From Nocardia sp. CNY236 (GTDB lineage Bacteria > Actinomycetota > Actinomycetes > Mycobacteriales > Mycobacteriaceae), in contig NZ_AXVD01000022.1 of NCBI RefSeq assembly GCF_000482385.1, positions 52,304 to 116,303 on the forward strand: a stretch of DNA of 64,000 nt. Direction: 5' to 3'. Each line of letters begins with the position of its first letter. Positions within the stretch are counted from its first letter, which is position 1. The notes beneath the pieces are model-generated. The model was not told the DNA's origin, did no database searches, and saw only the letters and a program-made list of their open reading frames with translations. This document shows, piece by piece, positions 16,975 to 26,223 of this stretch. Both the position numbers and the translations under genes were made by a program.

Positions 16975-17690
16975 TGAGCTTCTCCAGAGAACGCGAGTTC
17001 GAAGGACTTGGGGTCGGTCCGCCACACCATGGACATCTCGCGCGCAGTGGGGTCGGGGAAGATGTCGTCGTGGTCGGCGATGATGCCATCGAGAATTTCT
17101 TCGGCCACCATGCGCGGGACGGCTTTCGGTACGTCGTAGCCGGCGAGCATGTCGGTGTCGATCCCGCCTGGGTACACCCCGTGTACCGCGATGCCCCGCC
17201 TGCGCAGCTCAGGGCGAATGGCCTGTGTGTAGGAGTGCAGGGCAGCTTTGGACGCGGAGTAGCCCGCCATGGATGGGGAGCTTGCCAGTGCCAGGAGAGA
17301 CAGCACGTTCACGATTGCGCCGCCGCCGACTGAGTCGATCACTGGAGTGAATGCGCGGATCAGGTCGACTGTTCCGAGGTAGTTCGTCGCGATCTCCTCG
17401 GCGAGCGATTCGCGGTCGGCGGCCAGGGGGCCGGCAAACCGGGAGGTACCGGCGTTGTTCACCAAGAGATCTACGTCCGGTGCCTGTACCGGCGCGCCGG
17501 CGATGTCGCCGGCCGCGGTCAGATTCAACCGGATCGGAACGACGCGCTCGTCGAGGCCGGTCACCGTGAGGGGGTCTCGGGCCACTGCGTACACCCGCTG
17601 TGCGCCACGGTCGAGCAGTGCGTCGAGCAGGGCACGGCCGAGACCGCGGTTGGCGCCGGTGAGCAGGACTACGGAGTTGGTGATGTTCAT
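16971..17690 (-). CDS. Short-chain dehydrogenase/reductase
   Basis: A 239-residue classical SDR with the cofactor loop TGANRGLGRAL, NNAG at about 85, catalytic serine in VLSLLALASSPS and the YSASK catalytic pair. It uses NAD(P)H; the substrate is not deducible. The C-terminal region (DDIFPDPTAREMSMVWRTDPKSFE) resembles SDRs annotated as acting on small aldehydes or ketones. ATG 17690 is preferred over 17699. It lies 27 bp after the LysR gene and overlaps the next oxidoreductase by four bases, so LysR-SDR-dehydrogenase is likely one operon. Confidence 0.92.
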   Translation of the reverse strand: MNITNSVVLLTGANRGLGRALLDALLDRGAQRVYAVARDPLTVTGLDERVVPIRLNLTAAGDIAGAPVQAPDVDLLVNNAGTSRFAGPLAADRESLAEEIATNYLGTVDLIRAFTPVIDSVGGGAIVNVLSLLALASSPSMAGYSASKAALHSYTQAIRPELRRRGIAVHGVYPGGIDTDMLAGYDVPKAVPRMVAEEILDGIIADHDDIFPDPTAREMSMVWRTDPKSFELAFSGEAQ

Positions 17691-17717
17691 GCTTCGCAAC
17701 GCTACGAACCGCAGCTG

Positions 17718-18656
17718 TTATCCGTCCAATACAAGTTTCGAGTTCTGTGATCGGTCTGGCCGATAAGCCGAGGTAACCTCCAGGATTATCTGGCGGAGCA
17801 GGTCGGCGCCGGGGTGGTTGCTTCCGGAGAGTCGAGCCGGGCCGGTCACCAACCGTGGCGCCGGGTTCGACAAGGGGCGGAAAGCGACTCCGGCGCGGGA
17901 GAGGTTGTCGGCTACGGAGTGGGCCACGAACGCCACTCCGAGGCCGGCGGCCACCAGCGCGAGAATGGTTTGCAGGCCAGTAGCTTCGTGGACGATCCGC
18001 GGGGCGAACCCGGCCGCGACACAGGCATCGGTATATCGGTCGTAGGTCTGCGGCTCGAGTTCGCGGGGGAACAGCACGAAAGCCTCGCCGGCGAGGTCTG
18101 CCAACGAGACCGGTCCGGTGGTCTGGGCCAGCGGATGCACGGCCGGTACCGCGATCCCGACCGGGTCGTCGAGCACTGGGATGGTGTCCACTCCCGCGCC
18201 CGGATCGACTGGAAGGTGCACCAAGCCGAGGTCCAGTCGACCGAGTTGCAGCAGCCGTACCTGGTCGGTGGTCTTGTGTTCGGCCACGCTGACCTGCAGT
18301 TCCGGAAACCGGTGTTTCGTTGCGCGCAGCACGGCAGGAAGCAGACCGTACAAGGCCGAGCCGACGAACCCGACTCGCACCGTGGCAAGTTCACCTCGAG
18401 CGACTCGGCCACCATCGTCGACCACCCGGTGTGCCTCGCCGAGTAGTCGCCTGGCTCCCGCCAGGAGAACCTCCCCAGCGGGAGTCAACCGCACGCCGCG
18501 CCGATTGCGTGCCAGCACCTGATACCCCAGAGCATCCTCCAGGGCTTTGACTCGGTAGCTCAGGCCGGGCTGGCTCAGATGTAGCCGGGCTGCTGCGCGG
18601 CCGAAGTGCAACTCTTCGGCCAGCACTGTGAACAGTCGAAGATCACCGAGGTCCAC
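17718..18656 (-). CDS. LysR-family transcription regulator
   Basis: About 312 residues with an N-terminal winged helix (LRLFTVLAEELHFGRAAARLHLSQPGLSYRVKALEDALG) and a type 2 periplasmic-binding-fold effector domain from about residue 90. GTG 18656 is used since LysR proteins begin just before DLRLF and GGAAG lies eight bases upstream; the frame stays open to ATG 18737. It precedes two oxidoreductase genes on the same strand and probably regulates them. Confidence 0.9.
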   Translation of the reverse strand: MDLGDLRLFTVLAEELHFGRAAARLHLSQPGLSYRVKALEDALGYQVLARNRRGVRLTPAGEVLLAGARRLLGEAHRVVDDGGRVARGELATVRVGFVGSALYGLLPAVLRATKHRFPELQVSVAEHKTTDQVRLLQLGRLDLGLVHLPVDPGAGVDTIPVLDDPVGIAVPAVHPLAQTTGPVSLADLAGEAFVLFPRELEPQTYDRYTDACVAAGFAPRIVHEATGLQTILALVAAGLGVAFVAHSVADNLSRAGVAFRPLSNPAPRLVTGPARLSGSNHPGADLLRQIILEVTSAYRPDRSQNSKLVLDG

Positions 18657-18797
18657 CGGCGGTACTTCCGGGTCGGTCGTCGACTGCGGCGCCACCGATA
18701 TCCACCCACTTCCAACCGCAGAATTCTCCCGCGTCACCGTTTGTCGAGTCTACCGAGTTCGCCCCGAGGGTGATCCAGGTCCGCGGTCCATCGGACA

Positions 18798-18853
18798 ATA
18801 TGCCCCCTGGGGTATAGTCGACCTCGAACGGCTATATACCCCAGGGGGTATAT
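18798..18853. promoter_or_regulatory. Two CsoR-type palindromes
   Basis: Operator 1, ATATGCCCCCTGGGGTATAG, is at 18798-18817. Operator 2 at 18833-18853 is TATATACCCC, one central A, then GGGGGTATAT, nearly perfect. TATACCCC/GGGGTATA palindromes are the signature of CsoR/RcnR-family metal or sulfide sensors. No csoR gene is in the window. A Shine-Dalgarno AGGAGG and GTG start follow directly, so the downstream MmpL remnant and DUF302 gene are the likely targets. Confidence 0.7.
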
Positions 18854-18864
18854 GAGGAGGATCG

Positions 18865-19506
18865 GTGAAGACGAATACGGCGCTGACCGAACTCGAACCT
18901 GTAGGCGACGACACCGTGCACTCGTTTCCGCGATGCGCTCACCCGCGCCGGCGATTCCCGTGCCGCGGTGGCCGAAGCCATGGACACTGCCGGCAAGGCG
19001 GTGCTGTTGTCGGGGTTGACCGTGGTGGTCAGCCTGTCGGCAGTGCTGGTCGTGCCGGCGCCCGCAGTCGGAACGATGGCGGTCGGGATCATGCTCGCGG
19101 TGGTGTTCGTCCTGGCCGCTACTCTCACCTTGCTACCGGCCACGCTCGGCGCCCTCGGCGGCAGAGTCGACGCCGCCGCGCTGCCTTTCGCGTGTCGTCA
19201 GCAGCATCGCTCCCTGTGGTTCGCACGCTGGGGACAGGTACTGCACGCACATCCCTGGCCGTTCGCTGCGGCCTCGCTCGCGGTCCTGGTCGGGCTGGCG
19301 GTACCGGTGTTCTTCACCTTCGCACTCGCCGACCCGCTGCCCCCGAGGAAATGGGCATCATCCTCGGCGTCGCGGTCGTGCTGGATGCGGTCCTGGTCCG
19401 GCTGGTCCTGCTGCCGGTCATTCTGCGCTCGACCGGACACGCGGCGTGGTGGACGCCGGCGTGGCTTCGCCGAGCGCTCCCCACCATCAGCTTTGCTCAC
19501 CACTGA
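18865..19506 (+). pseudogene. Decayed MMPL-family transporter
   Basis: Recognisable pieces of an RND/MmpL transporter occur in two reading frames. After GTG 18865 (preceded by AGGAGG) the frame gives about 20 residues. The MmpL sequence FRDALTRAGDSRAAVAEAMDT... GKAVLLSG...LTLLPA then runs in a different frame from about 18935 to 19345, and returns to the first frame at EEMGIILGVAVVLDAVLV...TISFAHH up to the stop at 19506. A full MmpL is over 700 residues; here only about 200 codons remain, so at least two frameshifts and large internal deletions have occurred. It sits between two CsoR-type operators and an intact DUF302 gene. Confidence 0.8.
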
Positions 19507-19590
19507 GTCCACCCGCACGAACCTTCCACTCGGCATCACCGACTGCCCTACCTGCCCAGCATCGACAACCGACCCGGATTGGAGCACACA

Positions 19591-19998
19591 ATGGACCTGG
19601 CTGTCTCGACAACTCTGCACACCACCTTCGACGATGCGATCGAACGCACCCGCACCGCACTGGCAGACCAAGGCTTCGGGATCCTCACCGACATCGACCT
19701 GCGCGCCACCCTCCAAGCCAAGCTCGGCCACGAGATGGAGGACTACCGCATCCTGGGCGCCTGCAACCCGTTCCTGGCCCACCGCGCTGTCGACCTCGAC
19801 CGCCAGATCGGTCTGCTGCTGCCCTGCAATGTCGTGGTCCGCCGTGATCCCGCCGATCCCGAGACCATCGTCGTCGAAGCCATGAACCCACAACTCATGG
19901 TCGAAGTCACCGGCCAGCCCGCGTTCGACTCGGTCGCCGACGACGCCACTGCCCGGCTACGCGCCGCACTGGCAAATCTGGAGTCGACCCGAGCCTGA
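19591..19998 (+). CDS. DUF302-domain protein
   Basis: A 135-residue protein of the DUF302 family: MDLAVSTTLHTTFDDAIERTRTALADQGFGILTDIDLRATL..., GACNPFLAHRAVDLDRQIGLLLPCNVVV and a C-terminal DATARLRAAL helix. DUF302 genes often lie beside CsoR-family regulators and transporters, but their biochemical role is not established. ATG 19591 is used, with GGAG seven bases before it. It follows the MmpL remnant on the same strand and would be the only intact product of that CsoR-type unit. Confidence 0.88.
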   Translation: MDLAVSTTLHTTFDDAIERTRTALADQGFGILTDIDLRATLQAKLGHEMEDYRILGACNPFLAHRAVDLDRQIGLLLPCNVVVRRDPADPETIVVEAMNPQLMVEVTGQPAFDSVADDATARLRAALANLESTRA

Positions 19999-20106
19999 GG
20001 CCACCGCGGATACCGTTCTCGAATACAAGACCGGCGAGCGTTGCTGCCTTGTCGTCGCCCACGATGCGCGTGGTCGACCGGCGAATCGAGGTATCCGACG
20101 AGAAAA

Positions 20107-20135
20107 GCCCCTGACCATACCCAATGGTCAGGGGC
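20107..20135 (-). terminator. Intrinsic terminator of tRNA-Pro
   Basis: A perfect 12-bp stem (GCCCCTGACCAT with ATGGTCAGGGGC) and 5-base loop, followed on the minus strand by TTTTCTCG. It lies 25 bp after the tRNA 3' end. Confidence 0.85.
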
Positions 20136-20159
20136 CTCATCGTGTCTCAACCACACGAG

Positions 20160-20233
<74 letters not shown>

Positions 20234-20321
20234 TCAATCGGACCTGCAGTAGCTTACAACAGGGTCGGGCAAGTCGCTAAACCGGCAGTTCAGTGCTGGT
20301 CTGCAGCCGTGTGGCGGGATC

Positions 20322-21275
20322 TCACGGAGCAACGGCCGTCGACTTCGAAGCACCGTGGCCTTCATCGGCTCCGGGACGCTTCGGTGGAGCAGCGACCAGG
20401 GTCAACAGGGTTGCTTCCGGTCGGCAACAGAATCGGTATGGCGCCCACGGTGACGTGCCCAGCCCCGCGGAGACGTGCAATCGGGTGTGCTCGCCCCATT
20501 TCGATGAACCCTTCACTCGGGACCGATCGATTCCGCAATTGGTGACGAGTGCTCCGTAGCCGGGTAGACATACCTGTCCACCGTGCGTGTGGCCGGCAAG
20601 CACCAGGTCGTAGCCGTCGGTCGCAAAGCGGTCCAGTACTCGTGGTTCGGGTGAATGCGTGAGACCGATTCGCAGGTCGGCCGCTGGATTCGGGAGACCT
20701 GCGATCGTGTCGTAGCGGTCTCGCCGAAGATGCGCGTCATCGACCCCGGCAGTGGCGATTCGGATGCCGGCTACTTCGAGGTCGCGGCGTACATGGGTCA
20801 AGTCGAGCCAACCACGCTCGGTGAACACAGCGCGCAGATCCTTCCACGGTAGTGGTGCGCCGTGGGTGCGGCGGTGGTTGCTCTTGAAGTACTTCATCGG
20901 GTTCTTCGCCACCGGCGCGAAGTAGTCGTTGCTACCGAACACGAACAGCCCGGGACGGGAAAGCAACCCGCCCAGGGCTTGCACGACTGCGGGGACCGAC
21001 TTCTGGTGTGACAGATTGTCGCCGGTATCGATCACCAGGTCCGGCTCGAGGCGATCGAGCTCCCGCAACCACTGTTGTTTGAGCTTTTGGCCGGGCATCA
21101 TGTGCAGGTCGCTGAGGTGGAGCACCCGCAGCGACGACGATCCCGGGGCCAGCACCGGCATGGTCGTCTCTCGTAGAACGAAGGCGTTGCGTTCGACCAG
21201 CGAGGCGTAGCCGATTCCGGCTGCGGCGGCCCCTAGCGCGGCCGTGCGTACGACAGAGGTCGAGATGACTGGCAT
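20322..21275 (-). CDS. Metallophosphoesterase (Rv3683-like)
   Basis: A 317-residue calcineurin-like phosphoesterase with the full metal-site set: LHLSDLHMMPGQ, DTGDNL, GSNDYF (GN[HD] position), LTHSPEP and AGHTHGGQVCLP. One N-terminal hydrophobic segment (about residues 6-26) precedes the catalytic domain, so it is probably membrane-attached. The substrate is unknown; related enzymes cleave UDP-linked or lipid-linked phosphodiesters. It corresponds to M. tuberculosis Rv3683, next to ponA2, which begins the syntenic block. Confidence 0.92.
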   Translation of the reverse strand: MPVISTSVVRTAALGAAAAGIGYASLVERNAFVLRETTMPVLAPGSSSLRVLHLSDLHMMPGQKLKQQWLRELDRLEPDLVIDTGDNLSHQKSVPAVVQALGGLLSRPGLFVFGSNDYFAPVAKNPMKYFKSNHRRTHGAPLPWKDLRAVFTERGWLDLTHVRRDLEVAGIRIATAGVDDAHLRRDRYDTIAGLPNPAADLRIGLTHSPEPRVLDRFATDGYDLVLAGHTHGGQVCLPGYGALVTNCGIDRSRVKGSSKWGEHTRLHVSAGLGTSPWAPYRFCCRPEATLLTLVAAPPKRPGADEGHGASKSTAVAP

Positions 21276-21403
21276 TTGCCCAGCATAGGTGACCTCGCCT
21301 AGGAGTGCCGAGTGTGAATGCGCACACAGCGCGTGGGCCGGGAATCGGGCGGCACCGAAAGAATGTAGTGGGGCCGTCGTACCCGACCGGCTACCGTGGC
21401 GCC

Positions 21404-21868
21404 ATGTCGGAACTCAAATCGCAGTTGCGCTCGGACCTGACCGCCGCGATGAAAGCCAAGGACTCGCAGCGCTTGTCCACGTTGCGGATGTTGTTGTCGG
21501 CCATCCAGACCGCCGAAGTTGCCGGCTCCCAGGCCCGAGAGCTCACCGATGACGAGGTCGTCGCGGTGTTGCAGAAGGAATCGAAGAAGCGCGCCGAATC
21601 GGCCGAAGTTTATGCGCAGGCCGGACGCGGCGAATTAGCGGCGAACGAACGCGCCGAGGCACGGGTCATCGAGGAGTATCTGCCGACCCCATTGACCGAT
21701 GCCGAGGTCGCCGATCTTGCGGAGACTGCGATCGCTCGTGTTGCCGAGGAAACCGGTGAGCCGCCGAGTATGCGGCAGATGGGTCGGGTCATGAAGATCG
21801 CGACCGGGCTGGCGGCAGGCAAGGCCGATGGTTCGCGCATTTCGGCTGCGGTGAAAGCGCGCTTGTAG
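21404..21868 (+). CDS. GatB/YqeY-domain protein
   Basis: A 154-residue YqeY-family protein (MSELKSQLRSDLTAAMKAKDSQRLSTLRMLLSAI...). The domain is shared with the tail of the GatB amidotransferase subunit and is thought to bind tRNA, although the free-standing protein has no proven job. ATG 21404 starts exactly at the family N-terminus. It lies between the divergent metallophosphoesterase gene and the convergent ponA2 gene. Confidence 0.93.
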   Translation: MSELKSQLRSDLTAAMKAKDSQRLSTLRMLLSAIQTAEVAGSQARELTDDEVVAVLQKESKKRAESAEVYAQAGRGELAANERAEARVIEEYLPTPLTDAEVADLAETAIARVAEETGEPPSMRQMGRVMKIATGLAAGKADGSRISAAVKARL

Positions 21869-21877
21869 TGCAAGATC

Positions 21878-21921
21878 GCGCTGGAGGCGGTCGAACGCGC
21901 TCGTTCGGCCGCCCCCAGCGC
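21878..21921. terminator. Bidirectional hairpin between yqeY-like and ponA2
   Basis: GCGCTGG-A-GGCGG (from 21878) pairs with CCGCC-C-CCAGCGC (to 21921) around an 18-base loop. It lies between two convergent stop codons. Confidence 0.55.
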
Positions 21922-21924
21922 TGC

Positions 21925-24288
21925 TCAGCGGGGTAGTGGGATCGGGATCGGGATCGGTGGTAGCCGCGGCAGGGGCGGTGGCGACGGCGACGGCGTGGGC
22001 GGTGCAGCCGGGTCGGGAGTGGTGCGCACCGTGCCGTCGCTGACGTAGAGCGTGATCACCGAACCGGGCACTGCCGAGCCGTTCGGTGTGGTGCCCATCA
22101 CGGTGCCCTTGGGCTGTGAGCCGGGGCCGGTGATCGATGACACGCGAAAGCCTGCAGCGGTCAACGCGGCAGTGGCTTTGGACCGGGTCATTCCCGCGAC
22201 CTCGGGCACCTGGGCATTGTGTGCGCCACGGACATACTTGTCGTTCGGCGGCGGTAGCGCCGGCGGCGGAAACAGCGAGATCACCGGTTTGATCGCACTG
22301 AACCAGGTCCGCGCCGGTTCGTTGCCGCCGAACAGGTTGCCGCTACCACAGTTGCGCAGCGGGAACGAGCAGATCTCACCGGGCGTCCGGGTGTCTCCGT
22401 AGACGTAGGACGCCGCGGCCAAGGAATCGGTGAAGCCGAGGAAGGCCGAAGAGCGGTGACTTTCGGTGGTGCCGGTTTTGCCGGACATCGGGAAGTTCCA
22501 CCCCTGTGATCGGGCGGCTCCCGCCGCCGTGCCCGCGGTGTCGTCCTTGCTCATCGCATTGGCGAGGGTGTTCGCCAAACCGGGCTCGACGACTTGTTCG
22601 CACGCCTGCTGAGTCAGCGGGACCGGTTTGCCGTGGCGGTCGATGACCTCGGCGATCGGATTCGGCGGGCACCACTTGCCGTCGGAAGCCAGCGTCGCGG
22701 CGACGTTGGACAATTCGAGCGGGTTGATCGCGACGGGACCCAGGGTGAACGAGCCGAGGTTCTGCTCCTTGATCATGTCGGCCAGGCTCTGGTTGCCGTG
22801 GCCAGAGGTGCCCGGTTCGGTATACGAGCGCATCCCGAGCCGAACCGCCATGTCCACGGTCGGCGTGACTCCGACGTCTTGGATGAGTTTGACGAACGCT
22901 GTGTTCGGTGACGTGGCCAAAGCTTCGGTCACCGACATCGGTGACTTGTAGCTGCCCGCGTTCTCGACGCAGTAGGTCGCCGGCGGACACCCGCGGGCGC
23001 CGCCGTTTCCCATTCCTTTGGCTTCGAACCGGCCCGGTACATCGAGTTGGGCACTGATGCCGAGGCCCTTTTCCATGGCCGCCGCGGTGGTGAAGAGCTT
23101 GAAGACGGAGCCGGCGCCGTCACCGACGATGGAGTACGGCTGCGGCTGGACGGTCTCGTCGGCGTCTTGGTTCAAGCCGTAGGTGCGACTGCTGGCCATC
23201 GCAACCACCGGATGCGAATCCTGTCCCGGCGCGATCACCGACATGACCTCGGCGATGTTGTTCAGGTTGGAGTCGGCCGCCTCGGTCACTGCTCGCTTGA
23301 CCGAGTCCTGCACCGCGGGATCGAGGGTGGTCTTGATCAAATATCCGCCCTTGTCGATCTGCTCCCGACCGATACCGGCATTGGCGAGATACTGCAGGGC
23401 ATAGTCGCAGAAGAAGCCACGATCATCGGCCGCGATACACCCGCGCGGCAACCCCTTGGGCTCCGGTAGCACGCCGAGTGGCTCGTTCTTGGCCGCGCGG
23501 AACTCGTCGGCGCGGCTGGGGATGTTTTCGATCATGGTGTCCAGGACCGTGTTGCGCCTGGTCAGCACGCCGTCGGGATTGGTGTACGGATTCAGTTTCG
23601 ACTGGCTCTGCACGATTCCCGCCAGCATGGCCGACTGCGTGACGTCGAGGTCGGCTGCGTCGACACCGAAGTAGGTCTGCGCGGCGTCCTGGATGCCATA
23701 GGAGGAGTTACCGTAGGGGACCAAGTTGAGGTAGCGGGTGAGTATCTCGTCTTTGGTCAACTCACGGTCCAGCGTGAGTGCCATCCGAATCTCGCGGATC
23801 TTGCGTGCGTTGGTGACCTCTGTGGCAGCACGGCGCTCGGCATCCGTTTTGGCGATCACGAGCAGCTGGTAGTTCTTCACATACTGCTGATTGATCGTCG
23901 ACGCGCCTTGTTGGACTTCGCCACTCGAGGTATTGGTCAGGAACGCGCGCAGCGTGCCCTGCCAGTCGACACCCACGTGCTCGGCGAAGCGCCGGTCCTC
24001 GATGGAGACGATCGCCAGTTTCATGTCGTTGGAGATCTTGTCGCTGGGGACCTCGAAGCGGCGCTGCTCGTATAGCCAAGCGATCGGATTGCCCGCGGCG
24101 TCGACCATGGTCGAGACCGCGGGAGTCGTTCCCTCGACAAGTTCCGCGGCGACATTGTCGACGGCGTCCGCGGCACGGTTGGAGACGAACCCGAAACCGC
24201 CGGCGAGCGGGAACAGCAGCCCGGCGACGAGCACCGCGGCCAGCGCGCAGCTGCCGGCCAGCCGAGCGAGCGAATGTGTGATCGGCAC
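21925..24288 (-). CDS. ponA2: Bifunctional penicillin-binding protein PonA2 (class A PBP with PASTA domain)
   Basis: A 787-residue peptidoglycan synthase: one N-terminal transmembrane helix (residues about 10-35), GT51 transglycosylase (EDRRFAEHVGVDWQGTLRA and QGASTINQQYVKN), then transpeptidase with Ser394-V-F-Lys397, SPNT, and Lys604-Thr-Gly. A single PASTA domain (about 700-760, VPEVAGMTRSKATAALTAAGF) binds peptidoglycan or beta-lactam-like ligands, and a Pro-rich tail ends the protein. It acts outside the membrane in cell-wall assembly and corresponds to Rv3682, divergent from whiB4 as in mycobacteria. Confidence 0.96.
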   Translation of the reverse strand: MPITHSLARLAGSCALAAVLVAGLLFPLAGGFGFVSNRAADAVDNVAAELVEGTTPAVSTMVDAAGNPIAWLYEQRRFEVPSDKISNDMKLAIVSIEDRRFAEHVGVDWQGTLRAFLTNTSSGEVQQGASTINQQYVKNYQLLVIAKTDAERRAATEVTNARKIREIRMALTLDRELTKDEILTRYLNLVPYGNSSYGIQDAAQTYFGVDAADLDVTQSAMLAGIVQSQSKLNPYTNPDGVLTRRNTVLDTMIENIPSRADEFRAAKNEPLGVLPEPKGLPRGCIAADDRGFFCDYALQYLANAGIGREQIDKGGYLIKTTLDPAVQDSVKRAVTEAADSNLNNIAEVMSVIAPGQDSHPVVAMASSRTYGLNQDADETVQPQPYSIVGDGAGSVFKLFTTAAAMEKGLGISAQLDVPGRFEAKGMGNGGARGCPPATYCVENAGSYKSPMSVTEALATSPNTAFVKLIQDVGVTPTVDMAVRLGMRSYTEPGTSGHGNQSLADMIKEQNLGSFTLGPVAINPLELSNVAATLASDGKWCPPNPIAEVIDRHGKPVPLTQQACEQVVEPGLANTLANAMSKDDTAGTAAGAARSQGWNFPMSGKTGTTESHRSSAFLGFTDSLAAASYVYGDTRTPGEICSFPLRNCGSGNLFGGNEPARTWFSAIKPVISLFPPPALPPPNDKYVRGAHNAQVPEVAGMTRSKATAALTAAGFRVSSITGPGSQPKGTVMGTTPNGSAVPGSVITLYVSDGTVRTTPDPAAPPTPSPSPPPLPRLPPIPIPIPLPR

Positions 24289-24617
24289 CGATCAAGACTA
24301 AGGGGTGGGATCGGAGTCTCGTCGGCGGCATTTGTCCGAACCTGCAAACGGTCGGTCGCGGCGGCGCGCGTTTCGCGGGATGGCCTGGGGAGATCCCGTT
24401 GGCCCAGCGGGTTGCGCAGGGACGGACGTACCAAAAAATTTCCGGACGGTCTTGCGCAAGCGCCATACCTTTACCTAGATTGAGAACCCAGTGTGATAGA
24501 GCTAACACTCAAAGTGGAATGTGGTGCACTTCGCAGCGGGGAACAGGTGCTGCGTGGTGGCAACGCGATTCTGGAGCGCCGTCGACTCGGTGTTCGGACT
24601 GCAAAGGGGCACACCAA

Positions 24618-24941
24618 ATGCACATGACAACCCCCATCGCTCGATTGGACGTGGAGCAGGCCGAAGCAAGGATCGCCTGGGTAGCCCAGGCTCGATGCAA
24701 GGAAGTAGATCCCGATCAGTTGTTCGTTCGTGGCGCCGCGCAGCGCAAGGCGGCGACGATCTGTCGGCACTGCCCGGTCCTCATGCAGTGCGGCGCCGAT
24801 GCGCTGGACAATCGCGTCGAGTTCGGTGTGTGGGGCGGCATGACGGAACGGCAACGACGCGCACTGTTGAAGCAGCACCCGGAAGTCACCTCGTGGGCCG
24901 ATTTCTTCCAGGCCCAGCGCCAGCACCAAGTGGCGATGTAG
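24618..24941 (+). CDS. whiB4: WhiB4-type iron-sulfur transcription factor
   Basis: A 107-residue WhiB protein with the four iron-sulfur cysteines Cys27, Cys49, Cys52 and Cys58 (C-x21-C-x2-C-x5-C) and the GVWGGM turn at 70-75 that contacts the sigma factor or DNA, followed by a basic C-terminus. Position opposite ponA2 and beside the ArsA-like pair matches Rv3681c (whiB4), a redox-responsive regulator of oxidative and beta-lactam stress. ATG 24618 gives MHMTTP; ATG 24624 is an alternative. The 329-bp upstream region holds its promoter and nothing else I can identify. Confidence 0.93.
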   Translation: MHMTTPIARLDVEQAEARIAWVAQARCKEVDPDQLFVRGAAQRKAATICRHCPVLMQCGADALDNRVEFGVWGGMTERQRRALLKQHPEVTSWADFFQAQRQHQVAM

Positions 24942-25083
24942 TCCGGTCGACATGAGACAGAGCTCGCACCCGCGGGCTCGGTTTCATGTTGGGCAGGTGG
25001 TTCGCCCATTACGGCGGCCGAAGGGCCGTGGTCGACCTCGGGGGCCGCAGCGGAAAGCCCGAGACGGGCCCTTACCTGCCAGG

Positions 25084-26223
25084 TCAGGCGATCACGTGTG
25101 GGGTGGAAGTGAGTTGTTCACCGACGGCTCGCAGCGCCTCCAGATCGGATACTTCGAAAGGAAGCGCGGTGACCGAGATGACCGGGACGCGTGGGTGCGC
25201 TCCCGAGAATCGATGCAGCAGATGCTGCTCTCGCTTGTGCGTTGCGACGCGCTGAGCGTGCACCCGCAAGACCGCCGCGGTGAGTGGATCCGATGTCGTG
25301 AGATGGTCGGCCGCCGTGAGTGCGTGATCTGCAGACAGCGAGCTGAGCACCGGATGCGTCCGGTTCAGGACGAGCCCCGCCAGCGGCATGCGCTCGGTGG
25401 ACAGTCGATCGACGAAGAAAGAGGCCTCCCGTAGCGCGTCTGGTTCGGGTACCGCTACGACCAGGAAGTGCGTGCCCGGTCGCGACAGCATCGCGTAGGT
25501 GCGATCTGCCCGCTCTTGAAAGCCACCGAACAGCGACTCCAACGACTGCAGGAAGTTCGACGCATCCTTGAGCATTTGCCCGCCGACCACGGTGGACACC
25601 CCGCGCAGTGCCAGGCTCATCGCACCGGTCACGAATCGGGTCACGCCCCGGCCCGGCGTCATGATCAATCGGATCATACGGCCATTGAGGAAGTTGCCCA
25701 GACGCTTGGGCGCGTCCAAGAAGTCGAGGGCGTTTCGGGAGGGCGGTGTGTCGACCACGATCAGGTCCCACTCGCCTCGCGCAGCGAGTTGGCCCAGCTT
25801 CTCCATCGCCATGTATTCCTGTGTACCGCTGAAGGACGAGGCGACAGCTTGATAGAAAGGGTTGGCGAAGATCTGTTCGGCCTTCTGCGCGCTGGTGTGT
25901 TCGAGCACCATGTCGTCGAACGTACGACGCATATTGAGCATCATCGCGTACAACTCGCCCTTGGCCTCGACTTCCAGGGCCACCCGTTGCGGGTTGTTGT
26001 CGAGATCGGCAACACCGAGGGATTGAGCAAGTCTGCGCGCGGGATCGATGGTGAGCACCACCACCTTGCGCCCGTGTTCGGCTGCGCGCAGCGCGATGGC
26101 GGCGGCGGTCGTCGTCTTGCCGACGCCGCCCGAGCCGCAGCAGACCACGACGCGGGCAGAAGGGTCGGCAATGATTCGCGAGACTTCCAGCGAGGTGGCC
26201 GGGGGACGACTGCGAGTGCTCAT
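25084..26223 (-). CDS. ArsA/GET3-like ATPase, second subunit (Rv3680-like)
   Basis: A 379-residue P-loop ATPase of the ArsA/GET3 family: deviant Walker [16 protein letters not shown] near residue 30, switch [14 protein letters not shown], switch [15 protein letters not shown]. There is no cysteine signature for arsenite binding. In M. tuberculosis the Rv3679-Rv3680 pair forms an anion-transporting-ATPase-like complex linked to survival under stress and lipid defects. The ATG overlaps the stop of the partner gene by four bases, so the two are translated together. Confidence 0.93.
   Translation of the reverse strand: MSTRSRPPATSLEVSRIIADPSARVVVCCGSGGVGKTTTAAAIALRAAEHGRKVVVLTIDPARRLAQSLGVADLDNNPQRVALEVEAKGELYAMMLNMRRTFDDMVLEHTSAQKAEQIFANPFYQAVASSFSGTQEYMAMEKLGQLAARGEWDLIVVDTPPSRNALDFLDAPKRLGNFLNGRMIRLIMTPGRGVTRFVTGAMSLALRGVSTVVGGQMLKDASNFLQSLESLFGGFQERADRTYAMLSRPGTHFLVVAVPEPDALREASFFVDRLSTERMPLAGLVLNRTHPVLSSLSADHALTAADHLTTSDPLTAAVLRVHAQRVATHKREQHLLHRFSGAHPRVPVISVTALPFEVSDLEALRAVGEQLTSTPHVIA

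Noticed and set aside
24491..24508. CRP-like TGTGATAGAGCTAACA before whiB4
   Set aside because: The right half has a central mismatch (TAAC), and one such hit by eye is expected by chance.
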